From assembly GCA_964059195.1 (NCBI GenBank), contig CAXKWD010000006.1:68713073-68777072 (forward strand): 64,000 nt of DNA. Reading direction: 5' to 3'. The DNA is from Ectobius pallidus. Lineage: Eukaryota > Arthropoda > Insecta > Blattodea > Ectobiidae. The translations under genes were made by a program, and so were the position numbers. The notes below the pieces were generated by a model, which had not been told where the DNA came from, made no database searches, and saw only the letters and a list, made by a program, of their open reading frames with translations. Each line of letters begins with the position of its first letter. The stretch's first letter is position 1. Positions 13,531 through 24,316 of the stretch are shown here, piece by piece.

Positions 13531-14211
13531 TACGAGGATGGATCCAGAAGCTATGCACAATATGTTTTTTGCAAAAAGTTTAATAGTTACAATTACAAAC
13601 AAAGGCACACATGAAGGGACATCTTATGTCTATTTTTGTATATAGTCGCCAAGTTTCTCAACACATTTCTCCCATGTGGTACCAGTTTCAAAATACCCTT
13701 TCATAGAAGCCCGTTCGGTTGGAGTATAGCCATCTACGAACGACCGGCGGATCCAACAGCCTCCTTATCTCAGCAGTTCAACATTTCATACGGTGCGGTG
13801 TGCGATATTGTGCATGACACATTGAGGTTTCGTAAAGTTAGTGCTCGCTGGGTGCCTAAGAACCTGACAGACGACCATAAGGCCCCTGTGAATTTCAACA
13901 AATTTGGTTGGAAGGCAGCAGCTGCTACCACGTAGTAATTTCATTTTTTTGGTCCCATGAAGAAATTCCTATCCGGTAAACGCTTTGCGTCAGATGCAGA
14001 AGTGAAAACTTCAACCGAACGGACTTCTATTAACAGGGTATTTTGAAACTGTTACCACGATGGGAGAAATGTGTTGAGAAACTTGGTGACTATATAGAAA
14101 AAAGATAAAAGATGTCCCTCCATGTGCGTCTTTGTACCTATTAAACTTTTTATAAAAAAAAATATATATATAGGCTATATTTTATGCGTTACTTTTCGAT
14201 CCACCCTCGTA
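13531..14211. mobile_element. Fold-back mariner derivative
   Basis: The outer ends are inverted copies, beginning tacgaggatggatc on the left and, inverted, tacgagggtggatc on the right, with TA at both edges (13531-13532 and 14210-14211). The inverted similarity does not stop at a short TIR. It runs roughly 190-200 bp inward (about 13531-13727 against 14015-14211), into the region that on the right encodes the transposase C-terminus. The left arm is therefore an antisense copy of the element's own 3' end. Between the arms lies a sense fragment of transposase. At 681 bp it is about half a normal mariner and cannot encode an active enzyme. Confidence 0.8.
13742..14108 (+). pseudogene. Mariner transposase remnant, internally deleted
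   Basis: One frame reads through a helix-turn-helix-like segment (FNISYGAVCDIVHD) and the linker FRKVSARWVPKNLTDDHK, which match the N-terminal DNA-binding half of mariner transposases. It then jumps directly to the C-terminal region (KKFLSGKRFASDAEVK), and after a frameshift ends in RWEKCVEKLGDYIEKR and a stop at 14106-14108. The whole catalytic core, with its three acidic residues, is missing between DDHK and the C-terminal part. The codons upstream of about 13727 belong to the inverted arm and are not transposase. This is a relic that may supply only ends for mobilisation by a relative elsewhere. Confidence 0.8.
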
Positions 14212-14628
14212 ATATAGGCATTTGAAAAGTGAGTTCGTCTGTCTATTTATGTGTGCCTGCGCCAGGATATAGATATTACTGTATTACCTGAATAGGTGAT
14301 TGTGCTATTTATGCCTTTTAAAATGTGGATTAGGGTAAACAGCATAAAATTTAGAATTGTATAATATTATCTTTGAGGACCCGATCAAGAATATAATCAG
14401 TAACGTTTGTGAATGTCGACATGCTAAACACATACCCCCTTTCATGTCATTTATGAATGTGGTGAAAGAGGCAAAAGTAGTTGAAGCAATTTGGCGAAAG
14501 GGGAAGGAATGCCATGAAATTAGAAATTCGACGATACATATGTGCAAGAAATGTGTTTCAATAAGATATAATTCAGTAGTTATCTTATGTATAGCAGTTA
14601 CATCACTAAGCCAGCAACTCGTTCCAGG
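14212..14628. other. Unassigned spacer
   Basis: An open frame starts at 14357 and runs into the following microsatellite. Most of its predicted length is the repeat-encoded polyvaline/polyalanine and I do not accept it as a gene. Nothing else is recognised. Confidence 0.4.
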
Positions 14629-14644
14629 AGTAGTACTAGTAGTG

Positions 14645-14729
<85 letters not shown>

Positions 14730-14733
14730 TAGT

Positions 14734-14764
<31 letters not shown>

Positions 14765-14814
14765 AGTTAGTAGTAGAAGTAGTAGTAGTAGTAGCAATAG
14801 TAGTAGTAGTAGTA

Positions 14815-14854
<40 letters not shown>
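14629..14854. repeat. Compound trinucleotide microsatellite (AGT)n-(AGC)n-(AGT)n-(AAT)n
   Basis: About 226 bp of almost pure trinucleotides: a long (agt)n block, a short (agc)n block near 14735, further (agt)n with single substitutions, then about a dozen (aat) units. The shared register across all blocks means one original array diversified by point mutation and re-expansion. It creates homopolymeric open frames in all readings (serine, valine, leucine, tyrosine), which are artefacts. Confidence 0.98.
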
Positions 14855-14856
<2 letters not shown>

Positions 14857-15010
14857 TAGACTCTGTAGTGCAAAGATGGCGTTCCCGCCTCTTGATTCAA
14901 GGTTCCTGGGGTCAATTCTAGCAGAGTTCGATGGATTAAAGCAAGAAGTACAAATCCTTGGCAAGAGTTCCTAAGGGATAGTGAACACTATGGTCCCGCT
15001 ATGCTCTATC

Positions 15011-15279
15011 CAGCGTTTCTCAACCTTTTTGAACCCGAGGACCACTCAAGTGTTTAAATAATTGTACGGACCCCTAATTTTACACCACATTTTTAAAAGA
15101 AGGCCTTTATTCTTAATATTTGAGGTATTAATTATAGGTCGTTATAACGAAATATGTGAAAAAAATTTACTTCTTTACTTTCCACTTGCTTTATGATATT
15201 TTTAAATTATGTCTGCGGACCATCTGCACCATCTTCGCGGACCACCAGTGGTCCGCGGACCATAGGTTGAGAAACGCTG
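15011..15279. mobile_element. hAT-type MITE (Charlie-like ends)
   Basis: A 269-bp non-coding element with perfect 15-bp TIRs: cagcgtttctcaacc at 15011-15025 and its complement at 15265-15279. The inner sequence continues palindromically (gaggaccact on the left, agtggtccgcggac on the right). The flanks read gctctatc on the left and ctctatac on the right, a duplication offset by one base, consistent with a decayed 8-bp hAT target-site duplication. The CAG start and TTCTCAACC core are typical of hAT-Charlie-like ends. Confidence 0.8.
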
Positions 15280-16295
15280 CTCTATACCATAGGTCTAACC
15301 CGAAATAGAGCTTCTGGACGAAAAACTTCCCTTCCACAGTTTAATAATATAATACGAGTTCCCTCCTAGAGGACCATCGAGACGATGGCCTAACACCTGT
15401 CACTCTGCCCTATAGGAAACTGTAGGATAATAACCGTAACTAAATTATCTTGATTAAAAGGAAGGTCCACAAAACTTCGTGCGCATAGTATGGAATGAAT
15501 TGAATAATAATAGTAATAAAACTATAGCCTATCAATAAAAATAATAATGTTAATAGAAATAAGCGCATCCACTTTCTGAACATAACCATATCATTTATTA
15601 GGCTATTATTTCAGGTATTATTGTTATTATTATTACATTTTGAATTACTGAAGAAGTATGTACTATGACATGTATTCTGGTTATAAGAACTGGCTTTAAA
15701 AAGTTGTTTTTTGCGATGTCACTTCAGTAATCTCTCACCGGCTCTGCACAATAAGAAATATTAAAGAACGCAACCTATCCCAATGTACACCATCCAATCA
15801 ACTCTAGTGCAACATGGAACAAAAGAAGAGAACCGAACAAAGAGAAACCTGAACAACACGTGGACAGAGGAACGCGATACATTCATAGCGTATATCACAA
15901 CCCAAACACAGCGAGTTTTTTTTTCTTTCTTTTTTTTCGCTCAATACTAATTTTGTTTCTGACTTTTTTTTCTACCCGTAATGATCACGGTATCTTGTGA
16001 AGATGAGGGATGTTTAAACAGCATAATTTTCAGTTTAGTTCAATGTAAAAGTACTGAATATATTAATACGGCCGAAGCCAATTTATCTTTGACCCTACTG
16101 ACCCTATCTTAAGTGGGCTCTTCAATACTGTAACAGAATAGGATAAATGATACAATATAACTGTAACTATACCTCAGACTAGTAATAGTAATGTGGTAGA
16201 GTGAGAAGCATGTACTGGTTTTTGTTTCTTTCAGGTTTCCTTCTTAGAACGATCAGACTTTAGTATAAAATAAAGCAATAACCATACAATAGTAT
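15280..16295. other. Unassigned AT-rich sequence
   Basis: No recognised gene. It has a T-rich tract around 15915-15940 and short AT repeats. No frame is convincing and no element end is visible. Confidence 0.4.
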
Positions 16296-16400
16296 ATTGC
16301 GATACAAGTGCCGTAAACGGTGCATACGGATCGAGGAAAGAGTATTCAATTTCCGAGATCCGTTATGCGCTTACGGCACGTGTATTGCATGCTATTTTTT
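16296..16400. repeat. Imperfect palindrome, about 45-nt arms
   Basis: The left arm (attgcgatacaagtgccgta then gcatacggatcgaggaaa) pairs with the right arm (tttccgagatccgttatgcg then cttacggcacgtgtattgca), with a few mismatches and a short loop around gagtattcaa. A related word, gtcgtgcaaaaa, appears near 17083, inverted relative to ttttttgcacgat at about 16394. This suggests the palindrome is part of a larger inverted element, but I cannot fix its ends. Confidence 0.6.
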
Positions 16401-16546
16401 GCACGATGATTATTTATATAAATTTATTTATATTAATTGAGATATGTTTATGTTTTGAGATATGTTTATTGATTATGTTTATACACTACTGAAGATGGAT
16501 GTTACATTTCAAAACGTGATTCGTATATGTTGGTTGTTATGGGGAC

Positions 16547-16854
16547 CATAGGCGTAACCAGGCCGACCATATGGGGGGTTATAACATCTGCGGGGGTCTG
16601 GGGGGTATGGAATACCTCCCAGGAAGAGGGGGGGTGCGGGGGTCCTCCCCCGGAAAATTTTAAAAATTAAGATGCACAATTACCAGTTTGAAGCTTCCGG
16701 GGGTCCTCGCTCGGAAAATTTTAAAAATAAAGATGCACAATAACGAGTTTTAAGCTTCCAACGCTTTATACTCGTATTAAGTAATTTATAAGCAGACTTT
16801 TTAAATCAATGGGAGGGGGTTTAAACCCCCAAAAACCCCCTCGTTACGCCTCTG
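16547..16854. mobile_element. hAT-type MITE with exact 8-bp TSD
   Basis: The element is flanked by identical atggggac at 16539-16546 and 16855-16862. Its ends are catAGGCGTAACcAGG and, inverted, cagAGGCGTAACgAGG. Size is 308 bp with no coding frame. The interior is G-rich on the plus strand and contains an imperfect tandem duplication of about 61 bp (16637-16697 and 16698-16759, each beginning cgggggtcctc and ending agcttcc). The 8-bp duplication and CA-initial TIR place it in the hAT superfamily by established criteria. Confidence 0.88.
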
Positions 16855-16862
16855 ATGGGGAC

Positions 16863-18225
16863 CGAATATTTGTCCTGTTAAATTCGCCACAAACTGGGGG
16901 CCTTAGTCCCGGTCTTCCATAAAGGCTTGTATTATGATGGTTTTACTTACTGCACTTGTGCTTCTTGTAATTTTTACAGCACGGAGATTTCTTTTGTTTT
17001 CATAGCAACCAGATTGCGTGCGGGAAGGTCAAGTTACGATCAACGGCAACAATATTAGTAAGTACCATTAATTAGTTACGTCGTGCAAAAAGTCATTATA
17101 CTCAATGTAACTATAATTTATTTTTACAGTTTTCAAGTATAAAATTAAATTTAATGTAACGCTTACTTATAATTTAGTAACCTCAAATAAGCCCAAACAG
17201 GCATTTATTTTCATCTAAACATAAATTTTTTACAAATTACAATTTTCAAATAAATAGTTAGGTTCATATTCGTCTAAACACGATTTAAATATTCAAACAA
17301 GTTTTTAACAGTATAAGGAAGATTTTTTAAACTTAAATAAGTTAGTACCTAAAGAAATGTGTTGTATTTAGGTGATTTCAACCAAGGGACTATTCGATCA
17401 TGGAACCAGCTGTAGCTATGAGTAATAAGTGAGAAAAACATGAAACTGTTCTTCATGGATTGATTCAAATTTTATTTTCAAAATGCATTTCTATTATAGT
17501 ATTTGGCCTCGTAATTCCGTGCACATCCAACGCCCCCTATTAACAAGACCGTATTCCATATTGTGAAATTAATTGAAGTTGACCGTGCGCGGCTGCCATA
17601 TTTGAATCAACTGTTTACAACATCACGATACGCAGAGATCTGATATTTTTATATAGGTGGACAAAAGGGAATCATAAATGGACAAAAGGGGATCATAAAT
17701 GCACGCCTAAACGGGAAAACAATGAATGATTTGGACGATACTCACTATGCGGGTTTTTTTGGGGGGGCGCTGGGAACTTCAACCAGATATAGCTTTTTCT
17801 TCGGGCAGCTCATTTCAATCGTGAATGCACCTCGAAGCCAGGTTTTTAGTTTTTAATTATCAATCGTTATAATAAAATCGTTTATGCATGGTTTGAGTAA
17901 GGTCCATGAATATGTGGTACGTTTTAATCGTTTAATTTCAAATCTATATGCCCATATGGCAGCACAAGGTTCGTCTTCTTCGCTTAATTATTTATATTTA
18001 TTATGTAAATCAATATAGTTAGTAATAAAAGTATGCAATTCCTGCAATTTATGTAAAAAAACAAAAAACAAAAAAAGATGTCCGTGTTAATAAATATGGT
18101 TTTATTACTTTTCTTTGAAATAAATGATTCAAATAAAACATCTAGTAGTTCAGTAAATAATCGCGGGTGAGGATGGATATGTTGAGAGGTAAGGTTCTTA
18201 TCAAAGTTGTGTTAATAGCTATTTA
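16863..18225. other. Unassigned AT-rich sequence
   Basis: No gene recognised. At about 17658-17700 the phrase ggacaaaaggga(g)atcataaat occurs twice in tandem. A ttttttt-ggggggg homopolymer junction lies at 17754-17767. Short AT-rich frames are not convincing. Confidence 0.4.
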
Positions 18226-18227
18226 TG

Positions 18228-19024
18228 TATCAAGTACACAAATCTAGTATTGCAGCCGAGGATGAAATACTGGATGAGTCCGCTAGGTATTTGCGTACGT
18301 GGTGCAACAAAATATCTTTAGTAAAAGTTCTGCAATTTTACTACTAATGAGCTCAGTTTTTCAGTCATTTTCAATTATTCTGCGTAAATAAAGCAAAGAT
18401 AATGGCGATTGTATCAGTGGTGCATGCTTATAAACTTCGCTTGCTGTGGATTGTTTCTTTTCCTTAAAAAAAGTTTAAAGACATCCTTAAGATAGTAATG
18501 TTGATTAATGAAACTAAATATATTTACTTCAATAGAAATTACGCCTCATTTATCATATTTTCTGCAACGAAATTTATTATGCCTTGTTAAAAGAATCAAT
18601 CGTATAAGAGGCTATCTGAACTCGCTTCCTTCAACTAGCACTTGTCGTCTAGGGGACTAAGCGATGGCTTCGTAATGCAAAGTTCGTGCGTTCGCCTTCA
18701 CCCCTAGTTATAAAAAAATATAAAAAGTTGTTATGGAATTTATTTCTTAAATTCAAGATATCTATATAATGTTTATTATGCTTATTAATAGGCAATGAAC
18801 AATAAAACCCTTAACATGTAAAATTGAATATAGACTGGGAGACACTGTAGAGACATCTCTGAGCCACAGCTGGAATTATGTTCAATAGGGTTACCATGGG
18901 AACTTTACCGGTCTAGTACGGTAAAATTACTTTATCGTACTACACTAGTACGGTAAAGTACTACTTTCCGGCATGTTAGCAGTCCGAGAAACAGCCACTC
19001 TGAAGAGCGTGTACTAAAAAATTA
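18228..19024. repeat. Composite repeat unit, copy 1
   Basis: The unit opens at 18228 with a block containing agtattg, ggatgagtccgct, tttgcgtacgtggt and a phrase ending agtaaaa. It closes near 18951-19022 with a block containing ggtaaagtactactttccgg, catgttagcagtccga and gagcgtgtactaaaaa. Both blocks recur in the same order at 19310-19840. The closing block is preceded by a local palindrome of agtacggtaaa words. No protein coding is visible. Confidence 0.6.
18644..18711 (+). repeat. Degenerate tRNA-like sequence
   Basis: The segment starts with ctagggga and ends with cacccctag, giving a 7-bp acceptor-like stem. Internally it carries a weak box A (gactaagcgatggcttcg) and a weak box B (gtgcgttcgccttc). 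This resembles the tRNA-derived head of a SINE, or a decayed tRNA. It is too degenerate for a functional tRNA and the anticodon cannot be assigned. Confidence 0.4.
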
Positions 19025-19129
19025 ATGACAGGGCGTTATATATTGCGTTACATAGTGCGTTATAATGTTGTAAAGAATAGTCTGAAAATTGGGAAGGAAA
19101 ATTTTACATATTTATTAATAACTGCTTAG

Positions 19130-19240
19130 CATGCACTCGGAATCCTCCTAAAAAGCCAAATTGACCGACAACAGTGTTTGAACCTGCGACCTCCCTTTTG
19201 CGAGTCAAGACTCTGCCACCTCGATCTGTGAGCGTTCTTG
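19130..19240 (-). mobile_element. tRNA-derived SINE head (minus strand)
   Basis: Read on the minus strand, a box A-like word (tggcagagtcttgactcg, 19201-19218) is followed at normal spacing by a box B-like word (ggttcaaac, 19175-19183). This is the RNA polymerase III promoter layout of tRNAs and tRNA-derived SINEs. The flanks do not form a clean acceptor stem and no poly-A end is visible, so I call it a SINE fragment rather than a tRNA gene. Confidence 0.5.
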
Positions 19241-19309
19241 TAATAATTAATTATATCAGGAATCAGGAATTCTAGACCTACACAGTAATAGTTACAGAAA
19301 TATTTATGT

Positions 19310-19840
19310 AACAAGTACGCAAAATAACGCTTTAGCGGACGAACCTAGTATTGGACGAGTCCGCTAAAGCTTTTGCGTACGTGGTCCATACAATATTTTT
19401 AGTAAAAACTCTATAAATTATATGACATAAAAATACCGCATAACTAATTATAAAAAGGCATAGTCAGCCATTTGTTGACGACATATTCCCTCAGCCGCCT
19501 GAATCCTATGCTATGAATCAATTTGAAATGCAGATGTAGGCAAGACGGCAGTGCGGGTTTATTGTGAATAATATAGTTATCTTGTCTGAGGTTTATATGT
19601 GTTGTTATAATATTAAGTGTTTTGTGAACAAAAAACCTGGCAAGTTTCTGATTAACGTAAAGAAACAATGTTGCCTTATATTTATTGTTTTATGGTCAAG
19701 TATTTTGCTTCAAACCCTGTTATGGTTGGTATGACTGGTCACCTGCCATTACCGGCCTAGGCTGGTAAAGTGCTACTTTTCGGCATGTTAACAGTCCGAC
19801 GAGCAGCTGTTTTATAGAGCGTGTACTAAAAAGTTATTCT
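19310..19840. repeat. Composite repeat unit, copy 2
   Basis: This is the second copy of the unit at 18228-19024, but shorter. Its opening block (about 19312-19420) includes a strong palindrome in which agtacgcaaaa and gctttagcggac pair with gtccgctaaagc and ttttgcgtac. The closing block (19769-19838) repeats ggtaaagtgctacttttcgg, catgttaacagtccga and gagcgtgtactaaaaa. The order is the same in both copies, so this is either a degenerate tandem duplication or two adjacent insertions of one family. Confidence 0.6.
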
Positions 19841-21189
19841 GGTTTAGAAAAGAAAAGCAACCTACTCTCTCTGTAGAGATTCTCATTTAACAGTACGTTT
19901 CTTAGTTGATGGTCCTAACACTTTTGAAACGACCTAGTTTTTCAGAAACGCTCCGCCTTTCCTTCTGGTTCTAAGAATCCCACACGAACAGCTAGATTAT
20001 TTTTCACATCCCAAGTGAACTAAATTTATTCACTGAAACTACTTACAGATTATCTGCTAGCACAGCAACATAGCTTCCGAGACCATCAACTAGCTAATGT
20101 CTGGGCCAATGGTTCAGATATTATTGTAAAATAATTCTATACATTACCTTTAGAGATGTTCTTCTTATATTATTTTTATAGGGTGGAAGATAAAGTGGTG
20201 CAAAAAAGATCATTGTGGGCTACAGTATACTAAGTTTACAATATTTACATAATTTTTTCTTTATTATAGATACTTTAAGTTCATAATAATATTCAAGCAT
20301 TAAGTTTTGATTAAATTTCCTCCTTCTGGCAGGAAAGCCGCAACGTGTTTTAATGTTGCAAAAAAAGCCAAAAGTGTTAGTTATGCATATTGCCTTTGAT
20401 TTGCATAATATCTTTAGAGTAGGTTCTACCTGCCTCATAATAAACATTCATTTGAATATCGTAATAAATGACATTGCAATGGTGTATATGTATGATATGT
20501 ATTCGTATATCAGAAAAAAAATTACTGGCATGTAGAACCTTTACCAAGCATTAATTTAATAATTACTGTCGAATTTGTCCCCTAGGTGATTATGTGAACT
20601 ATAATAAACAAAACATCGAAATTGAATAATTTCCTTGCTAATATTTATGGTCGCATCAAATGATCCAGACTGCAGTACGCTCATACACGTTGTTTAAAAA
20701 CAGCGGTATTTAATAATTTGTCCTGTGTTTTTATTACAGGACTAGATGCTCTCATTAATATCGTTGGCTTACCGGTAATTGGAAAAAATTCACTTACTCC
20801 TAGATAAACAGTAACGACTTTTTTTTATCTGAAAACGTTATATATTTATTTATACTGTATATGTATATATTAATTACTTAATAAGAAACTAACTATAACG
20901 TTAATGACAAAGAAAATAGTTAAAACGATATAAATGTACAGAATAACAAACGAGCTTACTAAGAAGAGATTCTCCGCTATCTTCGAATAACAAAGGTACG
21001 TAACTAAGTAAAAGTTTCCAGAATTATAATCTAAGACTAATTTCCATACACAAATAGTTAGCTATTACGCCTCAAATTTTAGAAAAAATAAATAAAAATA
21101 GAAGATAATATAGCAATCAAGTCCTTAGCAGCTAGCAAGTGAGAACGCGTGTCTCAGTAATGATTTGCGGTCTAAACCTAGCTTATATA
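19841..21189. other. Unassigned AT-rich sequence
   Basis: No recognised gene, RNA or element end. Short open frames here have no recognisable motifs. Confidence 0.4.
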
Positions 21190-21400
21190 TTAAAAAATGG
21201 AAGCAGGGATTGAAGCATTAGATATCGAAAGCTCTTCAGCAACGGGCATCACATATCGGACGAATGCTCGCTTTGTGAATTCGTCGATTATAAATATGTT
21301 CCAGCAACGCCAAACAATGATGCTGTCTGTTGAAAATATGTTCCAGCGAGATTCCCGGCAGGTGTATGCTGCCAAAAATAGTCAGTGGACTGTAGCATGA
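21190..21400. other. Short region open in several frames
   Basis: About 200 bp are open in one plus-strand frame (67 codons from the ATG at 21197) and in two minus-strand frames, unusual in this AT-rich context. The phrase aatatgttccagc occurs twice (near 21293 and 21338). I do not recognise any of the peptides. It may be an eroded piece of a transposase or of another element, and I cannot choose a strand. Confidence 0.2.
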
Positions 21401-21439
21401 ACTACTTATCAGAGACATGTGCGATAAGCATAATAGTGG

Positions 21440-21668
21440 AAATTGCCTGCGCGACGCCATTCCCCATTGAGCTTGATGTTTATCTTTATTGCAAGCAAAT
21501 GGTTATACTATGATGAATGGAGCAACGGTGGAATGATATATGGCAGGGGAAACAGGAGTACCCCGAGAAAACCTGCCCCAATCCCATTTTGTCCACCACA
21601 TATACCACATGGATCCACCGAGATTCGATCCCGGGTCTAAGCTGTCTAGCCACTCAGCCATGGGGGAA
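21440..21668 (-). mobile_element. tRNA-derived SINE (minus strand)
   Basis: On the minus strand the head has a good box A (tggctgagtggctagacagc, complement of 21641-21660) and box B (gggatcgaatct, complement of 21621-21632). The body continues with a phrase around ggttttctcggggtactcc, which I recognise as typical of arthropod tRNA-SINE bodies. The 3' side, at lower coordinates, fades into T/A-rich sequence near 21440. This is the clearest SINE in the window. The tRNA part has no intact acceptor stem, so it is not a tRNA gene. Confidence 0.7.
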
Positions 21669-23033
21669 GCTTGAGATGTTTATAATCACAATATAACCAG
21701 TGTTTGTGTCAAGCAATTAAGTTCAATATGTTTATAAATATGTAATATTCGTAACATTATTTGATTATTAATCGACTGGCGGAAATAATGACTTACTAAT
21801 TAAACACATAATTTATGTTAGTCTTTAAATATGAAGCAATATCAGTCACAATATAATCACAAACTATCGATTGAATTATCTTTTCAGCAAGAAATCAGTC
21901 AACTAAGTAACAGCAAATACGTTGCACAGTACAACAAATCCTAAAGAAACTATAGTTTGTTTACAGGAACAAACCCATAGTTAACGACAATTTTCGGACA
22001 CGACCTTAGTTACAAGTATACTACAGTTATTTGTTGCATACCGAGACTTTGTTAGGAGAAGAAATTTGCCTCCAGGCTCAACCCATGCGTTTTATTGTCA
22101 CCGCACCTATCAGATAGATGCCTCAGCCAATCAAAATCAAAGAATGTTTTGTGACAGCTACTCGTCTACTCCGAGTAGAGTCAAAAGCGAAGTTGGACGA
22201 TCTAGTGACAGAGAACAATAACACGTGTGAATTGATTAGACCGAGGAAGAACTGAGGTCAGTGATAACAATGAGAGAATATTGTTTTGGAAAGCAGAAAC
22301 CGAGACCACAACCCTTCGACTTGGTAAGATCTATTAACATAAAGAAACGCCTACTTAATGGTGCATTGCTTTGAAGCCGCCTGGGTATGCAATGATGGGC
22401 ATAATTAATCTCTTAAAAAAACAAACAAACAAACTTCTTAGCCAGAACCACATAAACCGAATGTCAGTTAATCTGACTAGCAAAAATAAACCAAGAATTC
22501 TTAAACCACGTAATCTAGTTTACTGAACTGAGGTGAAAATATAGACATAATTCTCTGCATCAGGGATGGCTGAACCCGTCGGTTTGCGGAGCTTGGGGAT
22601 AAATCATAAAAGGAATAATAATAAAACCATCAGCTTAATAACATGCAGAGTAATACAATGCAGTACTTCGTATAGGCTATATATATATATATATATATAT
22701 ATGTGTTTTAACATCATTTGTCTCATGTAACCTGCGCTGCAGCATACTTGGCGGAACAATGATAACAGTTATCATAACATAACTTAAAATCAATTATAGA
22801 CTCAATGGCTTCCGGAGATACTTCAATGCGTAATGCACAACCTGGACTCAAAGAGTAATAAAAAATAAACTACTACGAATTAATGTCTCCTCACTGTGGT
22901 TTTATAGGCTAATTTTCTAAGTCGGATATCTACCATAGAGTTATATCTAAAGTAACCATTGATGGCATTATGAGTGCGCTTCGTGACATTAATAGCACGG
23001 TCGTAAAAAGTCTAACAAAAATTATGGAATATC
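21669..23033. other. Unassigned sequence with a possible untranslated exon
   Basis: At about 22080-22330 composition rises and includes a CCAAT-type word (agccaatcaaaatc near 22126) and, 190 bp later, a good splice-donor word (cttg|gtaagat at 22325). It could be an isolated 5' exon, but no coding frame supports this. The rest is AT-rich with no recognised feature. Confidence 0.3.
22678..22702. repeat. (TA)n microsatellite
   Basis: About 12 perfect TA units. Confidence 0.95.
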
Positions 23034-23324
23034 GTAGGTAATCCCACGAGAGATTATGAGTTTATCGATAAAACTCATGAAACTCGTAATGTTGAACAGG
23101 ATTTATTAAGACTATTCTATGAATACTCTTAACGGATTTTGCAAATAATAATTACGTTCTTAATTTATTGTCAGTATTCTGTCAGCCGTAAGAATACTAG
23201 ATTAATGTAAGAGTACTAGATTAATGAACAGTCCACGAATCCATTAAATGAATCTATCCGAGTTCCCAATGCTACCAATAGTGCGCATCACAAGATGAAG
23301 GGCGCCTTGGTAGTTGCTGACATC

Positions 23325-23862
23325 AAAAATCCCTTTAGGCAGGCCTATAGGATGAGGTAGATTTTGAAGTGCTTTTGGTTTAATTTGTTGTCGCTGCACT
23401 CTTCTTCTTTAGCCTTGGCATGACAAACCCGCAATAATAACTGCGAAAAAGAGGAAAAAGCACTTTTCCATACATTCAAATCTCGCCTTATATGAGAAAT
23501 ATCGATAAACTAGTTATTGATTTGTAGAGTACTCATCAAGAGCTTTTCAACGATACCCCACAAGACGTGGTTTCAAAAATTTCGAATTTCCATCCCCCAA
23601 CCCCCACACCCACTCGTACCTCCAAAACCCCCGAATCGTTGGTGTCACTGTGAACTCCATAGGGAGTGCTCTAATTTTTTCAAACAAAGTTCCCCTCTAT
23701 ACTTCATAGGAGCCGAGATAAACATTTTTCAAAATTTCAACCCCCGACCCCGACCCGCCCCTTGGGCCAATTTTGCCCATTAACGAAATTGTCTGAATTA
23801 TTGGGCCTATAAATAACATAATAAAATTTGGTTCAAATATCTTCAAAATTACGGCCGCTAGA

Positions 23863-23905
<43 letters not shown>

Positions 23906-23932
23906 AATTTTTTTTTAACGGGCGGTGGTTTA
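23325..23932. repeat. Dispersed repeat family B, copy 1
   Basis: This 608-bp block starts aaatccctttaggcaggcct and ends gggcggtggttt. It is clearly the same sequence as 25260-26003. It has C-rich tracts at 23594-23632 and around 23740-23762 (G-rich on the minus strand) and a terminal (TA)n run. No TIRs, LTRs or coding frames are visible, so the class is unknown. It lies inside family A copy 1 and is therefore the younger insertion. Confidence 0.7.
23867..23902. repeat. (TA)n microsatellite
   Basis: About 18 TA units inside family B copy 1. The other copy carries only a short run at the same place, so this tract has expanded independently. Confidence 0.95.
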
Positions 23933-24316
23933 AAAAGCTATAAAAGCACACGAACTGGCTTGCACAGAATCGAAATTGTGTTTTTAATCAATGGACATTT
24001 ATATTGTTTCAATTTCTTAATAAGTTATGTTGTTTAAAATAATGTGTTTTCATTCTGCGGGATGGCAACATGTGGCGTATTAATCACCGCACGTTGATGC
24101 GTTACGTTTTAACAGATAAAATTACATCCATCCGATCCGAAGTGGGATATTATAAGATAAACGATCGTGCTTGGTCTATATCCGAGAGATTGCTAAACGT
24201 TATTGGTTAATATCAAACACGCGGCGTATGAGTGGAATAGTCATCTCTAAATATTATGTTGAATCCCCAGAAATAAAAACGTTTCATAGCTCCTTCCTCC
24301 TGGCGCGGGCCTCTCC

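Larger units (their letters stand above)
23034..24245. mobile_element. Dispersed repeat family A, copy 1, interrupted
   Basis: The left part (23034-23300) starts ggtaatcccacgagag and the right part (23933-24245) ends cgtatgagtggaatagtc. Both match, in order, the uninterrupted copy at 55337-55960. Between them lies a member of family B (23325-23932). The left end contains gagtttatcgataaaactc, a near-perfect palindrome. The ends may be terminal inverted repeats (atcccac near the start, its complement near the end), suggesting a non-autonomous DNA transposon. No coding frame is present. Confidence 0.65.

Noticed and set aside
14357..14964. Five overlapping long open frames encoding polyserine, polyvaline, polyleucine or polytyrosine.
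   Set aside because: They are translations of the trinucleotide microsatellite in different frames, with no non-repetitive coding support.
18262..19365. Hammerhead-ribozyme-like words (ggatgagtccgc; ggacgaac; ggacgagtccgc) in the paired repeat blocks.
   Set aside because: The words resemble the CUGAUGAG and GAAA cores, but their order and spacing cannot form the three-stem fold; only a few bases separate the two core words and the cleavage triplet is not placed correctly.
21620..21668. Possible tRNA gene on the minus strand.
   Set aside because: Boxes A and B are good, but there is no closed acceptor stem and the downstream sequence is a SINE body.
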